DNA from: Euglena gracilis
Taxonomy: Eukaryota > Euglenida > Euglenophyceae > Euglenales
DNA length: 64,000 nucleotides
Assembly (NCBI GenBank): GCA_039621445.1
Contig: CP154955.1
Coordinates: 23,398,064-23,462,063 of the forward strand
Direction of reading: 5' to 3'
A program made the position numbers and the translations under genes. This document shows positions 23,988 through 36,154 of the stretch, one piece after another. Each line of letters starts with the position of its first letter. Positions within the stretch are counted from its first letter, which is position 1. The notes under the pieces are model-generated. The model was not told where the DNA came from, did not search any database, and saw nothing but the letters and a program-made list of their open reading frames with translations.

Positions 23988-26981
23988 GGCGCTCCCCCTC
24001 TGCACACGGGGACATTGGGGCGGCTTACCGCCGGCCCCTGCACCGTTTCGACAACACTCTTGTCACATGTTTCATTCTGTTGCTGGGTACCGCAGTCGCC
24101 TCTATGATCCCGCAACTGCGGACTGACCCCGCCAGGTTGTGTGCGGCTCTCTTTCAATCACAAGTTAACAAATGCTCATTTTTCATGAGGAATGGGAGGT
24201 CACAAATTGTGCACCATAGAGGAAAAGCACACATTCAACGGTTCTTTGCTTTCCATTCTTCAGATATATTTTTATGATGACTTTTAATTTATACTAAATT
24301 CATTTGCTTTCCATTCTTCAGATATAGATTTTTATGATGTTTTAATTTATACTACAACATTAGTTGCATATGTACATGTATATGTGTGTGAATTTGGAAA
24401 AATAAGACAGTGATTTCAAACCAACCTTTGCAAGACCACGGATTTTTTCCCTGTGTGCTCTGATTGCCACAGTCATCGCATGCCCTCTGCTCTCTGCTAC
24501 ACTGTCTGTGGCTCGGTAATGGGTTCGACCCCTCTCCGGGAGCGCATATGGCCCCGGCCCTGTCCTCCCCGTTACGACCTTTGCCATTCAGGCCCAGCCT
24601 GAATGCAGATATTCCAGAGCGCTCAAGGGAACCATGTGTGTATGCCACGTGCAACAATGCCGATGGTGTTGGTTCTGGGGTCCGCTGTATGCAATTGGTC
24701 AAATTGGTTTTCTGTCTGCGGGTTTAGTTCAAGCAAAAATACATCAAAGTGCGGTTGTTTGAAGGAAAAATTCCCAAGGTGAAGTGAAACAGTCCTCTCC
24801 AGCAGAAAACTGTACATCCTGGGGAAGGTCATGCAGGATTTTACATGCAATTTGCGTTGTTTTTTTGAGCTTTCAATGTTTCACCATTAATTCCTCTGGG
24901 TACTATTTCAACGTTTCCCCCAAAGTGCCCAGAAAAAATTTTCCCCGCCAGTTTGGGGTCATGGATTTGACTGGGGGTAGAAGTGAGGGGGTGGATCCGT
25001 CAGACCCCCCCCAAGGGGTTTGTGTTCAGCTCCAGTCGCTTTTTTGCTTACGCGGGGGGGGGGGACGTGTGGGGGGTCAGGACCCAAAGAAAAAAAACAA
25101 TCCACCAAGGGCACACAGGGGTCTCAATTTTTGCCCCAAACTGGGACTTTTCAAGACGGTGGGAAATGGGGTCCCCTCACCTGCCCAAGGGCCATCTCTC
25201 TACCCTCCCACCCCCGGATGCGGAGAGAGGGGGGTCTGGGTCCGGGGGACCTGCTTTTCGGGGCGCTTTTCGGAGAAAATAGAGGGGCAACCACTCCCGA
25301 ACCCACTTGACCGAACCCCTGGAAACCCCCCGCAGCCGGAGGGTGGGAGTTCCCCCTCTGCGCTCTCCTCGGGGGTCGAGAAGTGGACTCCGACTTCCTC
25401 CTTGCCCCATTTCCCCCCATACCCCCCCCAATTTAGCAACACAGATGGGGGGACCACATTGTCGCATATGTCAATCCCTGGAACCCCTTCCCTCATGGAT
25501 GAGGTTTATTGTTTTGCAGCCGCCTGAACGGTGGCTCGATGGCAACAAATTTTTCAAAAACGAGCAAAGAATGGGTAACATGGGTCGGAATTGGGCTTGC
25601 CAGGGCAAACTTTGGGTCAACAATCGACCTTTGCATATTGGCCGTTTTTTGGAGGGTATTTGTGCAGTTTCATTCCTTGGCATCTTGGGTTGGGCCATGT
25701 TCTGACCCCCATGGGGGAGTGAACCAGTGGCCGTTTTCCAGCCAGCCAAATTTTTCAGCCTCCGAGCTGAACCGCCAGCATGGGGGGTCGCTAAGTGACG
25801 CCGTCGCGAGGACCATTCCTTCAGGAAACCATCGACCTCCATTCCATCGGAAAACAAAAGCCACCAATGTGATGGAGGCAGTGGACTGGAAAGGAGGGTG
25901 ATGATGTTTCCATTGGCAGCCCACTGAACCGTTGGGTGGCGCACTGCTTCCCCTCCTTCTCTTGCATTCCTGCAAGTTGCATTGTGCAGAACTTGAAGCT
26001 GAGGTTATCCCCATTACTATGCCCCCTGAAGCACCACTGGACCCAAGGTGCACACCTGCCTGGCAGGCTGTACATTACAACTTACAGGTAACATTTCAGA
26101 GATCAGAACAGTCTGCAATGCTACCACAATGTGCTTATTGTTAAAGACTGGACGGTTGCAGATTTTTTTGCTTTCAGAGGTGGAAGAATAGTTGAAGAAT
26201 GATCAAAAATGTGGCTTCCCAGGTCGATTTTGTGTCAAAAAATGGACCCTGAGGTTTTGCTTGACATAAACTGAAAATGGAATTTGGGGCATTTTGCAAC
26301 AGTTTGGCCCAGTTCCAGCCAGGGAACCCCCTCGGCAAAGGGAAAGACAGCGACCAAGTGTCTTCTCCGAAGTCATTTTCCTCTGTAATTTGTATCCATT
26401 TTTGGGGGGTATTTTTCACGTCCGTGAAATTGTTTCAGATGTGTTCCACAACCATTTTCGACTGATTCTTCCAGACTGCTGGCCCTTTTTTTTTATGACT
26501 CGTCTGCCTTGAGATTTTTTTCGTCCATTTTTGGGGGGATTTCGCTGTTTTACTGTCTGCCATTGGACCTTGGCCAGAAAACGGGTCATAACTCAGACAG
26601 GCGAAAAATAGTTTTTTGGATCGAGTTTTTTTTTCTTCAAGGAAAGTTCCGGGGTGGGGAGTCCCTGTGGTAATCTGAGGTGGCCCCAGCTGTGGGTTCA
26701 CCAAGAGGGAGGCCGGTGGCAAAAGCGTTGTTTTGTTGGGGGACGCAAGGGTAACCGCGAGGTGCTGCTGACGGGGTGGTGGGGATGGCCGCCGGCCCCG
26801 AAGGTGTCCCGCATTTGGGGCGGCTGGTCCAGCGGCAGTTGTTTCTTCCTTGCGAGCTCTTCCCCTCTCAGATCAGCCTCCCAACATCAACCGAGGGGTC
26901 AGGGACAGATCCGCCCGCGGCGGAGATCCGGGGAGCCCCGCCCTGCCGTGCCCTCGCAGCGATCGCCCCGGCCCGGCCCGG
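23988..26981. other. Intergenic region, no supported gene
   Basis: Downstream of the SDR stop there is a local duplication: 'tttgctttccattcttcagatat' occurs at about 24246 and 24304. A stretch at 24960-25450 is C/G-rich with many short open frames but no protein sense. From 25500 to 26700 the sequence is moderately AT-rich, with one dispersed repeat (25730-25799). The segment 26850-26981 is GC-rich and directly precedes the start codon of the next gene. It may hold its promoter or leader, though no specific motif stands out. Confidence 0.5.
25730..25799. repeat. Dispersed repeat, copy 1 (second copy 36960-37029)
   Basis: Both copies share 'ttttccagccANCCAA' then 'gcctcNgagctg' then 'ggggggtNgctaagNgac' in the same order and spacing, about 75% alike over 70 bp. 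The copy at 36.96 kb lies downstream of the secreted-protein gene. No ends or coding sequence are visible. Confidence 0.55.
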
Positions 26982-28053
26982 ATGTCCGTCGCAGGGCCGC
27001 CCTGCTGGGGCTGCCTGGCGCTGGCCCTGCTGTTCCTCGGGCCGCCGCCGGTGTGCTCCCTTGCCCGCCCGCGTTGCACCGCTGGGCCACCTGTGGCATT
27101 ATTTTACCACCAGAATGAGAAGGAAGAGAAAGTGTGCTTATGTTTTCTTTCTTTTTTTCTCTTTTCTTTGTCTCGGAAATTTTTATATCCCCCACCCAGT
27201 GCGCAAATACCTCTGCACCCATCAACTTCTGCGAACCAACGCCTTTTGTGGTGTGGGGTCTTTTGAGTCGACTCCCTTTCGGAGGATATCTGTGTGTTCG
27301 AAAGCCCTAAATTCCTCACACTCGACGTTAATGCACGGTGTGGGCAAGAGAAATTATTATTCATTGAGAGACATATGCTAAATTTTGTTTCTGTGAAATT
27401 TAGTTGATTTTGCCGCAATATGTGTGGTCGATTGCTCTTGTGGCTTTTGCCGGGTGAGGCAGGCACACACTTGGAATGCCTCCTCTCGCCAAATGCCTCC
27501 CCCCCCCAGCCCTACGCCAAAGCCTTGAGAGCCAACAAGGAACAATGTGCACCGGATGCAACTGATGCGTAGTTAGCATCCAGGAGCACACAGGACATGA
27601 AATTGCGTTGTCCCTTCCGGGTCAATCGAACACCCCTGGATCGGGCCATAGTATTGTCAAGTGCGTGTTGGACACTGAGGGCGGTTCGCCCAAGTGGTGA
27701 TACAGCCCCGCGCCTTGCAGACGGCCGGGGCCCTGACCATCGACGAGATGATGGCAGACGACAGCCGAACGTTCCCCTACGTCTCCCACGGCCCGACTGA
27801 CACTGCCTCGCAGCGCTTTGTTTATTATGGTGGCACCGTGCAAGTCAGTGCTGCTCCTCCCTGCCTGCTCTCCTGGTTCACGTCTCCTGCGGTGCTTTGA
27901 TTGGCATGCGTGCACATTAATGCATTGTCGTTCTGTCGTTCTGTGCAGAATGTAGGTCTTTCAGGACGTTGCTGTGACAGTCTCACCTTGATTCAATGAG
28001 CGACGACAAATTGCAATCTTGGGGGGTGTCGATGTGGTGAGGTGCCCATGCAT

Positions 28054-28113
<60 letters not shown>

Positions 28114-31100
28114 CGCGTGTGTGTTGCGACCTGGAAGTGGACAGTGTCCCTGGGAGTCCGTCATTGCAGATATCCTACCCGGCAACGATGACATGAGTGA
28201 GTGTGACTGGGCGTGATTGGCTGTCAGGACCCCCATTGGGGGTTCTGTGACTGGCAGTGACTCAGCGTGACTGGGGTTAGGAGTTTGGGTGACCACAGGG
28301 GCCTGGTGCTACCCCCCAGGCGGTGGCGTCCATCCCCGGGTTCAACGCCACCGCCCAGTCCGCGTACTGCACCGACCCGGACCCGAACCGGACGGATCAT
28401 AAGCGTGGCTGCTCTGCAGGGGTGGCCGGCATCGCCCTGCTCGACTTCGGCACCGCCACCCACGCCCAGCGCCACCCGCCCCGGGGCAGAGTGTAGGGGG
28501 CCTCAGCTGTCGTACCGCGACACAGTGACGGGAGCACGTGCCGTGAGGCGCTTCTGGAGGTGCATCGAACCGCAATCATTTAATTGAAACACGCACAACG
28601 GCCACGCCCACTGCCGAACGAGGGCCCCAGAGCGTGGGAACGTCCACCAAATGGTATTTGGGGGAGGGGGGCTGGCGCTGCGGGGGACGTGGTCGCGGTG
28701 GGGGCGGCCCTCACCGGCGGGTACCTGACGTGGGACGGGGACAACGCGGGCCAGGACATCGGCCTCGAGTTCTACCAGCCGTTCCTGTGGCGCGACAAGG
28801 GGGACTTCCTGCCGGCCGTCGGGCGCCTGGTCGCCAGTGGTCCCTCCGGCCAGGGTTTGATATGAGGGTGTTGGGGTGGAGAGGGAGCCCCCCCCCCCCC
28901 CCCCAGCGGAGGGGGCATCCCGACCCCCCCCCCCCACCAGCCATTTGGGTCTGGACTGATGGGGGGCGGTACTAAATTTTTTCGGGTCATCCAGACCTCC
29001 TCACTGTTTAGGTGGGGGGTGCCCCCCCCGGGGGTCCCCCTCCGGTCCAGCGCCCTTCACCTGCCCTCATGTCAAACCGTGCTGCCGACGCGCTGACAAA
29101 GGCAGCGTGGACGGAGTGGCAGTTCACGCCGCTGAACGCCAGCGAGACCCACGTCCGCCTGACGGGCCGCGTGTGGGTGGCCCTGCAGTACACCGCTGGT
29201 GTGTGTGGGGGGGGGGACAGAAGGGGGGGTTTAATGGGGCATACGGAGCGGCACAGCCCTAAGGCCTCTGGATTAGTGACTGACTTTGGATCTTTTTGGG
29301 TTGGAGTTTGCAATTAATTCCTCAAACCAAACAACACCTCATAAATCCGGTGATTCCAAAACCCATGCTTATTCAGCTGCTCATTTTTCATTTTCATTCA
29401 TTTCTTCCACAACACATTTCAGCACATCACTTGAAAAGGAGAACTTTTCTTCTGATTTCTGCCATTTACAAACCACTCCGACTCAACGCTCCTGGTGTAT
29501 TTTTTCCATTTCAAAATTTTCTTTCATAATCCACATTTTTTGGCCGAAAACTTTCACAGGCTTTTTTCTTTGAGTCACAAAATTTCTTTCTCCCTTCCCC
29601 CATTCAAATTTGTCTCATTATCCGGGAGTTGGACTTTTTCCAGTCGTCCGTCCTCTGTCTCCTTCGCCTTGCTGCCCCAGGGATGATGGGGTGGATCTTC
29701 CCCACGTTTGCGGGCGTCGCCGGCACGTTCTACACCGCCACTTGGCCGCCGGACGCCCTGCCGCCCGACGGCAAGGCCACGTTCGCGTACTCCTTCGGGC
29801 CCGCCATGATGTACCTCCGCACCATCTACAACTGCACCCGTGACATCCAGTGTAGCGGTGTGTGGGGTGTAAACGCCCCGAAATGTAAGCCAAGCCGCCA
29901 GCTTCTGAGGGTATTTGGGTTGGACCAAGGGCTGTGTATGCTTACACCACATTATGTCCCTTTAGGTCATTACGGTGTTTTGACTGCAAGTGCTTGGTAG
30001 GGGCACCTCACCTTACTCCCTTGGGAAGGTCCGCTCACAAATTTCCACAAAAAGAAATAGGCGAGCAGAAAAGCCCTCACCTGCGCACACCAATGCAGAC
30101 ACATGGCCCAAATGTGACAACCCCTTGCCATAAGCAACCCCCAAATATAAGCGACAACGAAATTCCGTGAATAAAGTTTTCATTAAACCTGCCGAAAATG
30201 GCAGAAATCAGCGAATTCCAAATTCCAGCAACTCCCATGAAAAAAAAATGCGTGAATTCATGGTTAAGGCCCCAAAAAGTGTGTTTGATTTATCAACCAA
30301 GGGTGTGGGGAGCCAAACATACAAGTACAAATGCAAATTTAACTCATACGTGGCTGTAAAATTTGAAGTGGTATTGCAACAGCTTCAGAAAGTATTCTGT
30401 GCTCTGATGTAGCGGCTAACTTTCAATAGTATAACACACAGAAATTGTGCTTCAAACATGTCAAATTCTCAATGACTCCCCACATGGGGCACGAAGAAAT
30501 CCGGAAATCTTATCCACGATGACTTAAATCTTATCCATAATAACATTTTACTTCATCGTCAGGGGCAGGAAAGGCCACCAGAAAGGGGTAATTGCCTTGT
30601 TAAGGGTGAGTCCCTGATGCTCCCCGACAAATTGGAGAACACCAAAATCATGGTCTTGTGGACCAGGCCTGTGTTTGGGGGGGTTTTTGGTGGCTGGAAA
30701 TGCCAAGGGGGCCTAGTTTCTGCGATGGCCAGGAATGCCCCCGATGGGCTAAGTTTTAGGGTTAGGGTTAGGGTTAGGGTGAGGTGCCACGAATAATCAC
30801 GAATAATCACGAACCAGCATGAATCTGGGGATTTTCCAAAATCACGAATAAACACGAATAATCACAAATAATCACGAATTTCCACAAATGACCTGGAACA
30901 GTTTTCGTTCTCACTGCGGAACGTCTTCTTCTGAAAATGGTTCACAGCCAGCAAAAAAAAAAAACACGACATCGACCCCAAGCATTGGCATGGTTTCGAC
31001 GCGAATTTTATGGATCACAACCATCAAAAACATCCCATCGATTCAAATCATTGGCTGGTTTGTCACATCACCTGCCGTGGAGAGGTCTTTCAGTCTCGCA

Positions 31101-34100
31101 GGGCTTATCAGGTCAAGTCAAGAATCGGTAAACGATGGGGAAGGCCACATTTCGGCCTTTTGTTGCTTTTTTTTGGCTTTTGTGATTGCGCCAGTGTGTT
31201 GGGCAATGTTCCAAGCTTTCAAGTCGAAGTGTGCGGAAGACATTGCATCAAGCCGCTGCCAAAGAGCTTTGTTTTTTGATATTCTGCCGTTGGAGGTGAT
31301 ACACAACTCAGATGAGGAGTGTGCATTGGTTTTCTGGGCAGGTTTATTAAAAAACCGGGCGATTTTTGGGTAGCACGAATAATCACGAATAATCACGAAC
31401 CAGAATTGAGGGTGCCTAGCACGAATTTGTGGGAAACCCTGCCTAAAATGGCCCGAAATGGGCAGCGGTGAGGGGCTGGCCGTCGGCTCTGGCCCGGGGT
31501 TGAATCTGGTGGCCAGAGCCCCCAACCCAACCCACCCATCCCCAGGGAACGGGGATTGTGTGGTGGACCACTGCGTGTGCGACCGCGCCTGGTCCGGGCC
31601 CCGCTGTGACTCCTGCCCAGGGGGCCCTCGTGTGTGTGTGTGTGTGTGTGTTGTGTTGTGTGTTGTGTGTTGCGTATGTGTGTGTATAGGTGTGTGTGTG
31701 TTTGTTGTGTTGTTGCATTTCTGTGTGTTTGGGCTGTGGCTGATGTGTTCTGCCGGCCGGCAGAGAGTTGACCCTCCTGCCCGAGGCTGCTCAGCCCGCC
31801 GTACTTCGGCTCCGCCACGGGGCCAATGCCCCCCGGGCGACTGCTGTACCTTGAGCACCGCTGGGACTGCCCCTACTTCTGCTACACCCTCGACGGCCGG
31901 GACCCCGTGTGCGGCATTGCAACGCCCTGCGTGGTGTGTGCCCACGGCCCGACGTGTTGCCATATTGACACACGGCACCATCATCACAGCACAAGCATTT
32001 CGAGCTACGTCTTGGTGAAGAGGGAGTCCCCCCCTACCCTTGCCCTTACCGATGCCCCCCCACCATTGAGCGTCCATGGGCACATTAGGTGCTCGTCCTA
32101 TTTCTGATGGGGTTTCTGTTATTTTTAGAGTGAAAGGGATTTGATAGGGATGCACCCCCAAAGCCAGCCTACTAGTTCGGGGGGGTCAAGTATGCCCCCC
32201 ACAGCAAACCATTTGCCACGCCAACCATACTTCTGCTCGTCAACTCCCTGCACTTGTTGGCAAAAAAAAAAAAACGCTGCATGGAATGTGCCGGCCCCAG
32301 GCGACTTTTGCGCGGTGCGGCGCGCGTCGGTGGGCTGGGGCCTGGCCCCTCGCAGGTGGGGGCGGTGTACGAGGTGCCCTTCTGGATGACGACCCCCGTG
32401 GAGGTGGCGGCCGTGGCGTGTGCCGCGGACGGCATCAGCAGCGTCGTGGTGCGGGGCAGCTTCTACCCGCTGGCCGCCTGGACCTGCGTCCAGGACCAGG
32501 TGGTCGCCATCGAGTTCGAGCGCAGCGTCCAGGTCATTTTCCCTCCGCCATGCCTCCCTCTGCCCCAGTGTCATCACGCGGCGGGCGGGCTGAGTGCGTC
32601 CCTCAGATGACAACCACACAACCGTGTCTGTCCCAAGCAGGGAATGGGGTTGTGGGGACATGCAAGCAAGCAACCCTATGTCCGGGAGGCAGGGGTGACA
32701 GAGAATCCTGTGGGTGGGAAACTGGTTTGTGGGCAGGCCCCCACCCCGGTTGGGGGTCGACCATTCCACCACGCTTTCCTGATCCTCGAGGAGTCATGGG
32801 GTGAAAGCCGCCTTTTCCCAACCAACAGCCTTTTCCCAACCCTGGATGCCCACCTGCCCGGCTAATTTTGGGGTCTACAATTGACTTTTTCCCCCAGTGC
32901 CTTGCCGATCTTTGCCGAACTCCCTACTTTAGTTTCGCTGCTTTGACCGTGGTTCCACCTGGGGGGGGGGGGTTTGGTTCGCGCTGGCTATTATGTTGCG
33001 CTCCGCGTGGCACCAAAGAGGGGCCATGCCCGGCTCGCTCGCCGCAGGTGCGGGCGACCTACGACGACGTCTACCCGCCCAACGCCCGCTGCACGTGGCG
33101 GTACGGCACCGCCGCCCCCGCGGGGGCCACCGCCACCGTCTCGTTCTCCAGCTTTGCCGTGGACCTGCGCAAAGGGGACAAACAGGCTTTGGGCAGGCCA
33201 CCCTTTCGCCCTTCCATCGCCCTGAAGTGACCGTTTGGGGCGTTTCCTACCACCAGCCTACTCCCCCCCCCACCCTTTGGTGTTGCAACGAAGCCTGGGG
33301 GTAACCTGACCATTGAGGCAGGCATGCCGAGCCAGGCGGGTCACCAGGTGCTGGTGTTCCACATTCTGGCCCAGCCGGACCGCCCGTACACCCTGCCGCT
33401 GCCCCTGACACTACGTTTCATGAGCGATGCGACCGACCAGCGGTGTGCCGAAAGGGGGTTTGCCGGTAGGCAACTTTGCAGTGCGCACTGATTGGGCGCA
33501 CATTACGCACTCGGCGTGCCTTATGTGTTCGTGTTTGTGTGTAGGGAGCGGGATTTTTTTTGCTTTAGCAGAAAAACCGAGCAATGCAAGGATTTTGCAT
33601 TTTCGTGCGGATCTTGCAGGATTTTGAATTTTGATTTCTGTAAGGAGTAATTGTGCATATGCCTTTTCTCCATCATTGCCGATGGCGGAACATTTTTTCT
33701 GGACCTCCCTGGGATTTCTGTATTGTTTGTCGAAAGTGTTTCATCTCCAGCCCATTTCACATCTGCCAAGGACCTGACATTTGCGGCATTTGCCTGTGAT
33801 TTCACCACCTCACCACCTATCTATGTGCAATTTGTCTCATCTCCTGCGGACAAGAACTGTGACCGAAAATGGTTGCCATGCCGACAGTTCTGGTTGTCAT
33901 GAGCCATGATCTTCCTCCGACCACTTCGGCACACATGGTCCCACCAATGCGGGCCGGCTTCGTAACACGGCTTTTCCCTTAGCCGCCCTGGGCTCACAGG
34001 TCGGGGTTCCTGTTGAACATCTCGTCCGGCAGCCGCCTCACGGGCCCCGTGTGTGGCAATGGCATCCGCCACCCCTACGAGGGCTGCGACGACGGCAGCA

Positions 34101-36154
34101 CCCGCGCCGGGGACGGTTGCAGCGCCGACTGCCAGGTGGAGCAGGGATGGGCCCAGGCGCCGGCATCCCGCTCACTGCGCTGTGTTGCAACCCCCCGCCC
34201 CAAATAACAAACAAACCCTCTCAGAGTCGGGTTCCAGGGGGTGGGATTATTATTATTTTAAAGTTCATTATTTGGGCAGAATTTTAGAAGTCAAAAATTG
34301 ACCCAACATTGCCTCACCAGGCTCTACAGGTCATTTTTGGTTGTTTTTTTTTTTAGGTCTTTCTTGCACAATTGAAGCTTTGTGTAATTTTCTGAACCAT
34401 TTGCATTCAATTTTGTGGTTTTTGCAATGTTTCTGCTCATTCCTCCTGTTTTTTTTTCTTTCCCTTCATGGCTGTCAAGGGTTTATTCTTTATGGGGTTT
34501 ATTATTTGGAGGTTTATGCATGTGTGCGTGTTTGCATGCATGTGTGTGATTATGAAGAGTCGCTTTTGTTTCATTTTATGCTCTTATGGTATCTACATTG
34601 GCATTGTAGCCATGGGGGTGGGCCAGCCTTTCTGTCTTTCATATCTCTCTCATCACCAATGTCCCGCTGGACCCAGCAGTGTTTCTGGGTCCATCCCCCC
34701 CCTGCGTCATCATTTCAGGTAGATCCCAAGACCTGTGCCAAATCATCAAAATTAACATTTTTTTTCACATCTTGAGGGACTGCACAGCTTTTTTTACCCT
34801 TCCCACTCCTTTTCTTTCCAGATTGCACATGGCATAAAGTGGAGCCCCCACAGTCAAGTGTCGGGTACTCTGTGTTGTAAACATTTCTGGACACATATGA
34901 TGCTTTTGACTATTGCTGCTAATTCATGCTTTGTATTGCAAGGGAAGGGGTGTTGTTCTTTTGGTTCTGTGGGGGGTCTGCTCCCCCCCCCCGGATGACG
35001 CCGAAAGGCTAATTAAGTCAAAAAAAAGAACACCAACTTTTTGGCAACATGAAGGAAATTTGTAGTTTCAGCTGCACACAAAAGAGGACACTGTTCCAGG
35101 TACAAGTGTGAGGTGCACTGTGGGTGACTGTGGGATGCACTGCGGAGTGAAGTGTAAAGGTGCACTGTGGGAGGTGTTGGGTGATTGCAGGGTGCATTGT
35201 GGGAAGTGTGGGTGACCATGGGGTGGGTCACATTGCGGGCTGCACTGTGGGTTGAAGTGTGGGGTGTTGTAGGGTACCCTACAGTACTGTGAGGGCTTCT
35301 TTACGCCATCACTCTTCCTGATACCCCCTACAACTAGCCCACAAGGTTACATCATGTGACAGCACTCTCTCAAAACCCTTTAAATCCATTATTTCAAGCC
35401 AAAATTGTTTGTGTGGATAGATAAATGGACCCCCCAAAAAATTCAAAAAATACCAACCTAATAATATATTATATATATTATATACCCATATGGGCAGTTT
35501 AAGAGATTCCCCCTCCCCCCCAACCAAGTCTGCCAGTGCCTGGCGGGGCGTGCACGGGCTACATCGGCGGCCCCTCTGTCTGCAGTCGGCCGCCCTGCAC
35601 GCTGCGGTGCCGCCACGGCGGCCGGTGCGTCGTGATGCCGAACGGCACGCCGCAGTGCGTCTGCGCCCGGGGCTGGAAGGGCGCGCTCTGCGGGGTGGAC
35701 CTCGACATGTGCGAGTGCGCCTTCTGCATGGGGATCTGCTGGGAGGGCGTCGGCCCCAACGTGACGTGCTGTCACCCAATCAGGCTGCCTTCAAGCCCTG
35801 CCACATGCGTGATCCCCCAAAGAGAAACCAGGCAGAAAGAGCATTGGTGAACTCAAGTTGTATTATGCATCACATGCATGTTAGCGGATGTCATCACCAT
35901 GATCCCTCTCTGAACGCTGGTGAAACGGCTGCCTGAGGGCAAACAACACCTGCCATGGCCACGGCAACTGCACCCCAGCAGCCGGGGTGTGCGCCTGCGA
36001 GGAGGAGTACTCCGCGCCGCTGTGCCGGGTGCCCCGCAACTCCAGCACCCCCACAGCCAGGGTTGTCCTCGGCTCCGTCTTTGGCCCTCTCCTTCCTTCA
36101 CTGACCTTTTTTCAATGCTGTGTCAGAGAGCTTGCACCAGATACTAGTCTTGGT
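26982..36154 (+). CDS. Secreted or membrane-anchored protein: EGF, CUB-like, DUF4215
   Basis: About 14 exons. Best supported: 26982-27092, 27721-27843, 28320-28490, 29681-29857, 31546-31629, 32356-32532, 33048-33185, 33294-33442, 34000-34181, 35537-35765, 35938-36061. Weaker: about 28623-28854, 29051-29198 and 31795-31933. Exon 1 gives a signal peptide (hydrophobic [15 protein letters not shown]). The next five exons form an unrecognised region with two cysteines and N-glycosylation sites. Then come an EGF-like module ([19 protein letters not shown]), a CUB-like module split over three exons ([36 protein letters not shown]) and a DUF4215/myxo-type disulfide repeat (CGNG, CDDG, GDGC). Two more EGF modules follow ([19 protein letters not shown] and [19 protein letters not shown]). 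The end may be a short membrane segment read through 36062-36154 ([11 protein letters not shown]), or further exons may follow. A role in adhesion or the extracellular matrix is inferred. Confidence 0.75.
28054..28108. repeat. (GT)n microsatellite in intron 2 of the secreted-protein gene
   Basis: About 26 GT units followed by GCGCGCACGCG. It lies in the intron between the exons at 27843 and 28320. Confidence 0.93.
30754..30780. repeat. Interstitial TTAGGG repeats
   Basis: Four consecutive TTAGGG units (the first with an extra T) inside a large intron. Too short to be a telomere. Such blocks can mark repaired breaks or arise by chance in a repeat-rich genome. Confidence 0.8.
30787..31402. repeat. 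(CACGAATAAT)n clusters flanking a 500-bp segment
   Basis: The decamer CACGAATAAT is repeated with minor changes at 30787-30875. The same 'cacgaataatcacgaataatcacgaacca' wording returns in direct orientation at 31375-31402. The enclosed segment holds the hAT-like protein remnant. Confidence 0.75.
30990..31140 (+). pseudogene. hAT transposase C-terminal remnant
   Basis: The frame at 31050-31125 reads [20 protein letters not shown]. The pattern S..ER.FS.AG.I is the hallmark of the hAT dimerisation region at the C-terminus of hAT transposases. Residues before it ([14 protein letters not shown]) could be the preceding helix. No catalytic DDE region, BED finger or start is visible, and the sequence sits inside an intron of the secreted-protein gene, so this is a fossil fragment. 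The MITEs at 4673 and 39211 have the 8-bp target duplications that hAT enzymes make, but nothing links them directly to this fragment. Confidence 0.5.

Noticed and set aside
24460-24560. Possible tRNA at a GGGTTCGACCCC B-box-like word
   Set aside because: No A box at the right distance, no acceptor or anticodon stem, so it is a chance match or a very decayed SINE.
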